Both the position numbers and the translations under genes were made by a program. 64,000 nt of DNA from positions 62,001 through 126,000 of the forward strand of contig JBGAIM010000007.1 of NCBI GenBank assembly GCA_044225555.1, in the 5' to 3' direction. The DNA comes from JADLHS01 sp044225555. GTDB taxonomy: Bacteria > Verrucomicrobiota > Verrucomicrobiia > Limisphaerales > JADLHS01. This document shows, one piece after another, positions 42,088 to 49,164 of the stretch. The notes below the pieces were generated by a model. That model saw only the letters and a program-made list of their open reading frames with translations. It was not told the origin of the DNA and did not search any database. Every line of letters starts with the position of its first letter. The first letter of the stretch is position 1.

Positions 42088-45000
42088 CCCAGCAGGCTCT
42101 TCGCCTTCGCCAGTGCTTCGTCGAGTTTGCTCGCGTCCTTGCCGCCGCCGCGGGCGTTGTCGGGTTTGCCGCCGCCTTTGCCGCCGACGATGGGCGCGAT
42201 GGTCTGAATGATCTTGCCGGCTTGAACTTTGCCAGTGAACTCCGGCGAGACGGTGGCCACCAACGCAACCGCGTTTGCGGAACCGCCGCCGAGAACCACG
42301 ACGCCCTTGAATCGGCCTTTCAACGCATCGGTGATGGCTTGGAGGAAATCCGCGTTGGCATCGCCCAGGTTGTGCGAGATGAATGGAATGCCATTCACGG
42401 TTTGGTAGCGTTCGAGCAATTCGCTCGCGGCGTTCGAGGCATTGCGTTGCAGCGCGATCTGCACTTCCTTCTCCAGCGCCTTCTGCTGTGCGAGCAAACT
42501 CTCGATCTTTTTCTCCAGTTCGTGGATGGGCGAATTGATTTTGCCCGCGACGGATTTGATCAACTCGCGGTCGTGCTTCATCACGTCGTAGGCGGTAAGG
42601 CCGGCGACGGCTTCAATGCGGCGGACGCCGGCAGCGATGGCGCTTTCGCCGACGATGCGGAACAAACCGATCTCGCCGGTCGCGCGGGTGTGCGTGCCGC
42701 CGCAAAGCTCCATCGAATAACCGTTCAACTGCCCGGCCTCGCCGCCGATCTGGACGACCCGGACGGTGTCGCCGTACTTGTCCCCGAAGAATTGCATCAC
42801 GTCTCTGCGCGACTTCACATCGTTGTAGAGAACTTCCGTCCACGAGACACCGGTGTTCTCAACGATGCGTTCGTTGACGAGTTTCTCGATGTCGGCGACC
42901 TGCTGCGGTGTGAGCGGGGCGCTGTTGAAATCGAAGGTCAACTTGTCCGGGCCGACGAAGGAACCTTTCTGCGACGCTTCCTTGCTGACGACTTCGTGCA
43001 AGGCCCAGTGCAGCAAATGCGTGACGGTGTGATGACGCTGGATGGCGTTGCGGCGCGGGGCGTCCACGCGCAGAACGACTCCGTCGCCGGACACGGGCAG
43101 GTTCTCGCCCTCCACCAAGTGCAGCCAGGTGTTGCCGGATTTTTGCGTGTTGGTAATACGCCACCGATTCTCGCCGGCAGAAATCTCTCCCATGTCACCG
43201 ACCTGGCCGCCCATTTCGGCGTAACAGGCGCTGGCGTCGAGGATGACGGCGGTCTTGTCAGATTCTTCACTAAACTTTTGCTCTTCGCCGGGCTTGGTCA
43301 TCACCTTCTGCTTTGAACCTTTGATCACAACGACCTCCAAAACCTTGGCCTCGACCGCAAGCTGGTCATAGCCGACGAACTTGGTGGGCGTCGTGGTCTC
43401 GACCTGGGAAACGGCAATGACTTCCTTTTTCTGCGCGGCGCGGGCGCGATTGCGCTGCTCCTCCATCAACTTGTTGAAACCTTCAACGTCCACCGTCAGA
43501 CCGCGTTCGCGCGCCATTAACTCGGTGAGGTCGAGCGGGAAACCGTAGGTGTCGTAAAGAACAAATGCAGCGCGACCGGGAAACGTGCTGCTGCTTTTGA
43601 TCCGCCCTTTGGTTGTGCCAACCAAATCCGCTGCGCACGTCAGCACGTTCTTCCAAGTGAACTCGTCAGTGCCGGTAACGATGTCACCGAGTGTTTCAAC
43701 ATCAGTGCGAAATAATCTCAGATGTTTCGCCAACGTCTGCATGTGTCCCGGCTCTCTGTCGAAAAATCGGAAGTAGTCTTGATGACTCAACCGGTTTGCG
43801 CGCTCGAATATCTCGTTCAACATGGCTTCCTCTGACCGGATGAAATCTTTCACTCGCACTCCGGAATTGTGTGCGGCTGTCGCGCGTTGGCTGAACGGTT
43901 CGATTAGCGGTAAGAGTTGTTGGCAAACTTCCGCGAGTTCATTTCTGCGGGACAGCACTGACTCGAAAATTTGAAGCCCGCCATCCAACGTCTTGTTAAA
44001 CGCCTCCTCCTCGGTACGGATGACTTCTTGCACGTGCTTTTTCTTGGCACGGATTTCGGGGAAGATGTCGCCGAAGTTTTCGGCCACGACGTCCACGAGT
44101 TTGTAGAAGAATGGTTCGTGGAAGCCGAGCGAACGGCCATAGCGCACAGCTCGGCGCAGGATGCGGCGCAGGACGTAATTGCGGTCGGTGTTGCCGGGCT
44201 GAATGCCGTCGGCAATCGCGAAGCTCAACGTGCGGATGTGGTCAGCGATGACGCGGAAGGCGATGTCGAGCGCGATTTGTTCCGGCGTAGGACAGGCGTC
44301 GCGCCTGTCTCCATCTTTTTCAGCAGAACTTGGCTCTAAAGTTTGAGACAGGCGCGACGCCTGTCCTACGGGCAGCGTGCTGCCGTATTTCTTGCCGCTT
44401 AATTTCTCCAACGCGTCGAAGATCGGGCGGAAGATGTCGGTTTCGTAATTTGAAATTTTGGCGTTGGCGAAATCGGAAAAGTCTTTCGTGCCTTGGATGA
44501 TCGAAGTCACGCGCTCGAAGCCCATGCCGGTGTCCACGTGCTTGGCGGGCAGCGGGACGAATTCGATGAGTGGCTGCGACGCCCCCGTCGCATCGGCAGC
44601 GAGGGCGCTGCCGCCACCTTTCGGCGACGAGGCGTCGCCGCCACGCGGTTGTGCGCTGAACTGGATGAAGACGAGATTCCAGATTTCGATGCAGCGAGCA
44701 TCGCCTTTGTTCACGAGCGCGCCGCGGGTGTTGCCCTCGGGCGTGAGGTCCACATGGATTTCGGTGCAGGGACCGCACGGGCCGGTTTCGCCCATCATCC
44801 AGAAGTTGTCTTTCTTGTTGCCGGGCACGATGTGGACCTTGGGGTCGAGGCCGACGGTCTGGAATTTCTTGGCCCAATACATGGCGGCTTCCTGATCGGC
44901 GATCTCGAAGGGCGAGGCGTTGGCGCTGGGCGCAATGAACTCGGGCGAGGTCATGGCCAGGACGAGCACCTGTTCCAGTTCCGTGCGCCATTTGGTTTCC

Positions 45001-45446
45001 CAGCCGGGTTCGCCGAGGTAGGGACAAAACACGGTGGCGTAAAGCCGGTTGGCCGGGAACTGCCAGCCTTTGACGACAAGTTCCCACGCCCAGTCAATGG
45101 CCTCGCGCTTGAAGTAATCGCCGAAGGACCAGTTGCCGAGCATCTCGAAGAACGTGTGGTGATAGGTGTCGAGGCCGACGTCGTCGAGGTCGTTGTGTTT
45201 GCCGCCGGCGCGGATGCATTTCTGGGTGTCGGCGGCGCGGGTGTCCTTGCCGGGAATGGCACCAGCCCAGGATTTCACGTCGGGATTTTTCTGGCCGAGG
45301 AAGATGGGCACGAACTGGTTCATGCCGGCGTTGGTGAACAGCAGGTTCGGGCTGTCCGGCATGAGCGAGGACGACGGGACAATGGTGTGGGACTTCGACT
45401 TGAAGAAGTCGAGGAACGACTGGCGGATCTGTGTGCTGGTCATCAT
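42084..45446 (-). CDS. alaS: Alanyl-tRNA synthetase with several in-frame inserts
   Basis: AlaRS charges tRNA-Ala and edits Ser/Gly mischarging. The N-terminal catalytic core (RQSFLDFFKSKSH, TNAGMNQFVPIFLG) is standard. The editing site retains HxxxH in RHHTVTHLLH (about 803-811) and CGGTH (about 914-918). The protein has 1120 residues against about 875 usual. One insert at about 269-290 (RGGDASSPKGGG) is encoded by two short palindromes. A second at about 360-387 is encoded by a perfect 25-bp palindromic element. A third, about 100-120 residues near 492-618, lies between the catalytic and editing parts. The core continues in frame on both sides, so the gene seems functional. ATG 45446 or 45443 is the start. 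Confidence 0.93.
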   Translation of the reverse strand: MMTSTQIRQSFLDFFKSKSHTIVPSSSLMPDSPNLLFTNAGMNQFVPIFLGQKNPDVKSWAGAIPGKDTRAADTQKCIRAGGKHNDLDDVGLDTYHHTFFEMLGNWSFGDYFKREAIDWAWELVVKGWQFPANRLYATVFCPYLGEPGWETKWRTELEQVLVLAMTSPEFIAPSANASPFEIADQEAAMYWAKKFQTVGLDPKVHIVPGNKKDNFWMMGETGPCGPCTEIHVDLTPEGNTRGALVNKGDARCIEIWNLVFIQFSAQPRGGDASSPKGGGSALAADATGASQPLIEFVPLPAKHVDTGMGFERVTSIIQGTKDFSDFANAKISNYETDIFRPIFDALEKLSGKKYGSTLPVGQASRLSQTLEPSSAEKDGDRRDACPTPEQIALDIAFRVIADHIRTLSFAIADGIQPGNTDRNYVLRRILRRAVRYGRSLGFHEPFFYKLVDVVAENFGDIFPEIRAKKKHVQEVIRTEEEAFNKTLDGGLQIFESVLSRRNELAEVCQQLLPLIEPFSQRATAAHNSGVRVKDFIRSEEAMLNEIFERANRLSHQDYFRFFDREPGHMQTLAKHLRLFRTDVETLGDIVTGTDEFTWKNVLTCAADLVGTTKGRIKSSSTFPGRAAFVLYDTYGFPLDLTELMARERGLTVDVEGFNKLMEEQRNRARAAQKKEVIAVSQVETTTPTKFVGYDQLAVEAKVLEVVVIKGSKQKVMTKPGEEQKFSEESDKTAVILDASACYAEMGGQVGDMGEISAGENRWRITNTQKSGNTWLHLVEGENLPVSGDGVVLRVDAPRRNAIQRHHTVTHLLHWALHEVVSKEASQKGSFVGPDKLTFDFNSAPLTPQQVADIEKLVNERIVENTGVSWTEVLYNDVKSRRDVMQFFGDKYGDTVRVVQIGGEAGQLNGYSMELCGGTHTRATGEIGLFRIVGESAIAAGVRRIEAVAGLTAYDVMKHDRELIKSVAGKINSPIHELEKKIESLLAQQKALEKEVQIALQRNASNAASELLERYQTVNGIPFISHNLGDANADFLQAITDALKGRFKGVVVLGGGSANAVALVATVSPEFTGKVQAGKIIQTIAPIVGGKGGGKPDNARGGGKDASKLDEALAKAKSLLG
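44287..44369. repeat. 25-bp perfect inverted repeat (REP-like element) inside alaS
   Basis: The arms 44287-44311 and 44345-44369 are exact reverse complements over 25 bases, separated by 33 bp. Each arm also contains its own hairpin ACAGGCG-TCG-CGCCTGT. It encodes about 28 extra residues in frame. Confidence 0.85.
44595..44639. repeat. Pair of short palindromes inside alaS
   Basis: GGCAGCG-AGGG-CGCTGCC (44595-44612) and GGCGACG-AGG-CGTCGCC (44623-44639), both perfect 7-bp stems, encode the Gly/Ser/Ala-rich insert. Confidence 0.7.
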
Positions 45447-45459
45447 GTCAAAATCGTTG

Positions 45460-45493
45460 TTGGTAGGGACGGGGTGGAACCCGTCCCTACCAA
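45460..45493. repeat. 14-bp perfect palindrome in the alaS leader
   Basis: TTGGTAGGGACGGG (45460-45473) and its exact complement (45480-45493) around the 6-nt loop GTGGAA, between the -10 box and the start codon of alaS. Confidence 0.75.
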
Positions 45494-45566
45494 ATCAGGC
45501 GGGGAGACTAGCCCAAGTGAAGACACTAGGCGAGTTGGAAGTTTCCAGGCTCCGGGGGCGCACATG

Positions 45567-45665
45567 CTAATAGCGGGAGGCGTCGCCAACCACGGCGTCC
45601 GTAATCGTGGTGGTCACATTCGTGGCGATGATGCCGTTGCCGAAACTGCTCCAGATGGACGGGCG
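45567..45665 (-). pseudogene. Possible C-terminal remnant of an exported protein gene
   Basis: On the minus strand about 32 codons read PSIWSSFGNGIIATNVTTTI then TDAVVGDASRY and stop. This resembles the conserved C-terminal tail of exported verrucomicrobial proteins (GDASRYYR type). Nothing upstream continues it as a gene, since that frame is antisense to the DUF4412 gene. It is either a decayed gene end or chance. Confidence 0.3.
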
Positions 45666-45761
45666 GGCCGCACGAGGCCCGAAGTTTGTATGGCGACTTT
45701 TTGGTTGCCCCACTGGTCGCTTCGGCTCATGCTCGCTCAACCAATCAATTAACTTCCACCC

Positions 45762-46541
45762 ATGAAAACAAAACTCCCGTCCCTCCTCATCGCGTTGCTC
45801 GGTCTCGGCATGCTTTCGGCCTCCGCTCAACCCGGACCGCAGGGCGGGCTGGGGGCTGGTCCCGGCGGGCCGAACTTCAGCGGCAGCATGTCCAAGCTGT
45901 TTGGCGACAACAAGGCCTTTAGTGCCGCGCTGGAAATTCAGGCCCGGGACCGTTCGGATGAAACCACCACGATCCCCGGCAAACTCACCTTTGACGACGG
46001 GCGCACCCGGTTTGAGATGGACATGACGCAACTCAAGAACAGCAAGATGCCGGCGGACGCCGCCGCGCAGTTGAAAGCCATGGGCATGGACAACATGATT
46101 GTCATCTCGCGCCCGGACAAGAAAACGAATTACATGATCTATCCCGGCTTGCAGGCCTATGCCGAAATGCCGGCCAAAGAATCGGAAAGCCCCGATGCGG
46201 TCAACAAATTCAAGGTTGATACGACCGAACTGGGCAAAGAAACCGTGGACGGCCACGCGTGCGTGAAGAACAAGGTCGTGATCACCGACGACAAGGGGAA
46301 ACAACACGAATCCACCGTCTGGAATGCCAGCGACCTGAAAAAGTTTCCCGTGAAGATCGAAACCGTGGACGGCAGCACGACCATGACCATGTTGTTCAAA
46401 GACGTGAAGCTGGCCAAACCCGACGGGAAGCTCTTTGAAGCGCCGGCGGACTTCAAGCGCTACGACAACATGATGGCCATGATGCAGGCCGAAATGATGA
46501 AGCGCATGGGCGGTGCCGGCGGCATCCCGCCGTCCCGCTGA
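45762..46541 (+). CDS. Exported DUF4412-like protein
   Basis: A 259-residue protein with a signal peptide (MKTKLPSLLIALLGLGMLSASA). A Gly/Pro-rich stretch and a beta-rich domain follow: AFSAALEIQARD...GKLTFDDGRTRFEMDMTQL, then TNYMIYPGLQAYAEMP and VDGHACVKNKVVITD...KKFPVKIETVDGS. The pattern fits DUF4412/LolA-like fold proteins, exported proteins that may bind lipids or other hydrophobic ligands. A Met-rich C-terminal helix (MMAMMQAEMMKRMGG) ends the protein. It stands alone. Confidence 0.75.
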   Translation: MKTKLPSLLIALLGLGMLSASAQPGPQGGLGAGPGGPNFSGSMSKLFGDNKAFSAALEIQARDRSDETTTIPGKLTFDDGRTRFEMDMTQLKNSKMPADAAAQLKAMGMDNMIVISRPDKKTNYMIYPGLQAYAEMPAKESESPDAVNKFKVDTTELGKETVDGHACVKNKVVITDDKGKQHESTVWNASDLKKFPVKIETVDGSTTMTMLFKDVKLAKPDGKLFEAPADFKRYDNMMAMMQAEMMKRMGGAGGIPPSR

Positions 46542-46773
46542 GAATGGGCGTATTTTGACACTGCCCCCGGAGCGCGACCTTGAGGTCGCTTCAGCGTGCG
46601 CGCGGAATTGGGCGAAACGATTGGCCGCGGCGCTGGCGGACCGTGAGGCGGCGTAAACGCCGCGCCCCGCGTTGGTTTTGGTTCGGGGGAAGTGTCAAGA
46701 TGCGCCCGCTGAGAATCCCGACCGAAGTTTTTCATTTCGCGCGGCCTCAACTTCCGGCATCGTCAGGGAGTTT
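46542..46773. repeat. Intergenic stretch with short palindromes before nusB
   Basis: Two perfect 7-bp hairpins, GCGACCT-TG-AGGTCGC (46574-46589) and GCGGCGT-AA-ACGCCGC (46648-46663), of a repetitive intergenic type. No gene is visible in between. Confidence 0.6.
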
Positions 46774-47274
46774 ATGGGAAAACGCCGCGAAGCGCGCGAA
46801 CGCGCCGTCCAGTATCTGTTCCAGCATGACTTGAACCCCCGCGAGGATCTCGACGTGGCGCTCAATGAATTCTGGGAATCACAGCGCGCCGCCGCACTGG
46901 CCGCGGAAAAGGGTCGTGCCAACTGGAACGAGCCGGTGGAACTTCCGCCCCCCACCGCCGCCGAAGCGGAAATGCGACTTTTCTCCGAACCGCTTATCCG
47001 GGGCACGCTTGAGCACCGCGACGAGGTGGATGTGCACATCAAAAAGCACGTCAAGAACTACGACTTCAACCGCATCGCGCCGGTGGATCGTAATATCCTG
47101 CGCCTCGCAATTTACGAGATGTTGCATCGCGAGGACATCCCGCCGGTGGTCAGCATCAACGAAGCCGTGGACATCGCCAAAAAGTTTTCCACCGAGGACA
47201 GCGGCAAGTTCGTCAACGGCATCCTCGACAAGGTGAAGGGCGAACTCATGCGGCCGGCGCGGAATGTAAAATGA
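46774..47274 (+). CDS. nusB: Transcription antitermination/ribosome biogenesis factor NusB
   Basis: About 166 residues from ATG 46774, which has AGGGAG three bases upstream. NusB binds boxA RNA with NusE/S10 during rRNA transcription. The N-terminal MGKRREARERAVQYLFQHDL and the C-terminal VDRNILRLAIYEMLHREDIPPVVSINEAVDIAKKFS, with SGKFVNGILDKV, are classical. A middle stretch (about 36-70, rich in Ala/Glu/Pro) is longer than in E. coli NusB. The stop overlaps the PHP gene start by ATGA. Confidence 0.94.
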   Translation: MGKRREARERAVQYLFQHDLNPREDLDVALNEFWESQRAAALAAEKGRANWNEPVELPPPTAAEAEMRLFSEPLIRGTLEHRDEVDVHIKKHVKNYDFNRIAPVDRNILRLAIYEMLHREDIPPVVSINEAVDIAKKFSTEDSGKFVNGILDKVKGELMRPARNVK

Positions 47275-48122
47275 GTTACGCCGACCTCCATCTCCATTCG
47301 CATTTCTCAGATGGCACTTTTGCGCCGGAGGAAATTGCCGCGCACGCCCAGCGCCATGGTTTGCGGGCGATTGCCCTGACCGATCACGACACCGTCGAAG
47401 GCTGCGAACGCACGGCGGCGGCTTGTGCGGCGGTTGGAGTTGAATTCATCGTCGGCACGGAATTGACCGCGGAACATAACGGGAATGAACTCCACATCCT
47501 CGCCTACCTGGTTGACCCGCAGAATCCGCAGCTCCTTTCTGAGATCGGCAAGTTTCAAAGCGTCCGCCAGGACCGCATCCGCGAAATGGTCGCCCGCATC
47601 AACGAGTTGAACATTCCGTTGCAGGTGGAGGACGTGTTCGCGTTGGCAAACTGCCGCTCGCCCGGTCGCCCCCACGTCGCACGCGCGATGGTGAAAGCCC
47701 GGTTGTGTGGTACGCTCGACGAAGCCTTTGATCGCTTCCTGAAGAAAGGCCGCCCCGCCTGGGTGCCCAAGGCCAAAATGTCCGCCCTCGAAGGCATTCA
47801 GTTGATCCATCAGGCCGGCGGCCTCGCCGTGATGGCGCATCCCGGACTGAACCGCACGGACGAATCCATCCCCGACCTGGTGCGCGCGGGTCTCGACGGC
47901 ATCGAATGCTTCCACACCAAGCACAACGCTGCCACCGCCGACCGTTATCAAAGGATTGCCCGCGAGCACAGCCTGCTCATCACCGGCGGTTCGGACTGCC
48001 ACGGCTTGAGCAAAGGCAAACCCCTCATCGGCACGGTGAAGCTGGACTACCAGCATGTGGAAAAACTCTACGCCGCCAAGAAATCCGCCGACGCCAAGCG
48101 CGTCCAGGCGGTGGCAAAATAA
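47271..48122 (+). CDS. PHP-domain phosphoesterase (RNase AM/TrpH-like)
   Basis: A 283-residue metal-dependent hydrolase. The PHP signatures are YADLHLHSHFSDG at the start, IALTDHDTVEG (about 36-46), FIVGTELTAEHNGNELHIL, then GGLAVMAHPGL and ITGGSDCHGLSKGK towards the end. These supply the metal-binding His/Asp/Glu residues. The TrpH/YciV branch (RNase AM) removes 5' nucleotides from rRNA and acts on 3',5'-nucleoside bisphosphates. Being translationally coupled to nusB fits an rRNA-processing role, by inference. Confidence 0.88.
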   Translation: MSYADLHLHSHFSDGTFAPEEIAAHAQRHGLRAIALTDHDTVEGCERTAAACAAVGVEFIVGTELTAEHNGNELHILAYLVDPQNPQLLSEIGKFQSVRQDRIREMVARINELNIPLQVEDVFALANCRSPGRPHVARAMVKARLCGTLDEAFDRFLKKGRPAWVPKAKMSALEGIQLIHQAGGLAVMAHPGLNRTDESIPDLVRAGLDGIECFHTKHNAATADRYQRIAREHSLLITGGSDCHGLSKGKPLIGTVKLDYQHVEKLYAAKKSADAKRVQAVAK

Positions 48123-48149
48123 TTCCGCAGTCCGCACTCCGAATTCCGC
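48122..48149. repeat. Heptamer tandem repeat before ftsY
   Basis: Four degenerate units of the 7-mer A-N-TCCGC (ATTCCGC, AGTCCGC, ACTCCGA, ATTCCGC) fill most of the gap between the PHP stop and the ftsY start. Confidence 0.65.
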
Positions 48150-48158
48150 AATTCCACC

Positions 48159-49070
48159 ATGGGACTCTTTTCCAAGTTCAAGGCCGGCCTCGCCAGGACG
48201 CACGCCAAGCTCACCCACGAGATCAAACGCATTGTCACGCGCTCACCCAGGCTGACCGCCGAGTCCCTGGAGGAAATTGAGCACGCCCTCATCGCCGCCG
48301 ACCTCGGCATGGCCATGACCACGCAGATCGTGACCGCGGTGAAGCTGGCGTACGAATCGCAGGGCACCGCGGGACTCGATTACCTCGCCATCGCGCGGGC
48401 GGAGATTGAGAAGAGTCTTTCGACCAACAAGGCGGATTTACTCAAAGCGCCCAGCGGCCCGACGGTGGTTTCCATCGTCGGCGTGAACGGCACGGGCAAG
48501 ACCACGACTTCCGCCAAGCTTGCGCACTACCTTCAGTCGCAGAAAAAAACCGTGCTGCTCGCCGCGTGCGACACTTTCCGCGCCGCCGCCATCGAACAAC
48601 TCAAGCTCTGGGGTACGCGTCTCAAGGTTGAAGTCATCGCCAGCGCTTACGGCTCGGATGCCGCGTCCGTGGCGCACGACGCCGTCACCGCCGCACAGGC
48701 GCGCAAGGCGGATTACCTGTTCATTGATACGGCGGGCCGCCTGCACACTAAGCACAACCTGATGCAGGAGTTGCACAAGCTTCATCGCGTCATCGGCAAG
48801 CAACTCGCGGGCGCGCCACACGAAGTCCTGCTCGTGCTCGACGGCAGCACGGGCATGAACGCGCTGAACCAGGCGCGCGAATTCAACAAAGCCGTCCCGC
48901 TCACCGGCCTCATCGTGACCAAGCTCGACGGCACGAGCAAAGGCGGCATGGTGGTGGCGATCCAGAAGGAACTCGGCCTGCCCATCAAATTCATCGGCCT
49001 CGGCGAACAGCCGGACGACCTGCAACCCTTCGACGCCAAACAATTCGCGCAGGCGTTGTTTGAGGAATAA
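48159..49070 (+). CDS. ftsY: Signal recognition particle receptor FtsY
   Basis: FtsY docks SRP-ribosome complexes at the membrane translocon. The 303-residue protein is the short form without the acidic A domain. The N domain (RLTAESLEEIEHALIAADLG) is followed by the SRP GTPase G domain: G1 VGVNGTGKTTTSAKLAH, the DTFRAAAIEQL insert-box motif, G3 DTAGRLHTKHNLM and G4 TKLDGTSKGG, and IGLGEQPDDLQPF near the end. Confidence 0.97.
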   Translation: MGLFSKFKAGLARTHAKLTHEIKRIVTRSPRLTAESLEEIEHALIAADLGMAMTTQIVTAVKLAYESQGTAGLDYLAIARAEIEKSLSTNKADLLKAPSGPTVVSIVGVNGTGKTTTSAKLAHYLQSQKKTVLLAACDTFRAAAIEQLKLWGTRLKVEVIASAYGSDAASVAHDAVTAAQARKADYLFIDTAGRLHTKHNLMQELHKLHRVIGKQLAGAPHEVLLVLDGSTGMNALNQAREFNKAVPLTGLIVTKLDGTSKGGMVVAIQKELGLPIKFIGLGEQPDDLQPFDAKQFAQALFEE

Positions 49071-49164
49071 GGCCGATAATGGAATGAAGACATCGGTCTA
49101 ACGGGGAATAGTTGTGGACGCACAACAGCTTGTTCCTTAAGGTCGCAATGAATCGGGAGCCGAT

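Larger units (their letters stand above)
45447..45761. other. Region between alaS and the DUF4412 gene
   Basis: Divergent intergenic region. It holds a palindrome next to alaS (45460-45493), a TAGTCT -10-like box on the minus strand (45510-45505), a possible 3' remnant of a secreted-protein gene (45567-45665) and the 5' region of the DUF4412 gene, in which no clear promoter is seen. Confidence 0.4.

Noticed and set aside
49091..49115. Fourth copy of the 17-bp signalling motif before the SBBP gene (CTAACGGGGAATAG)
   Set aside because: Only part of the core matches, the orientation relative to the gene is opposite, and the distance differs.
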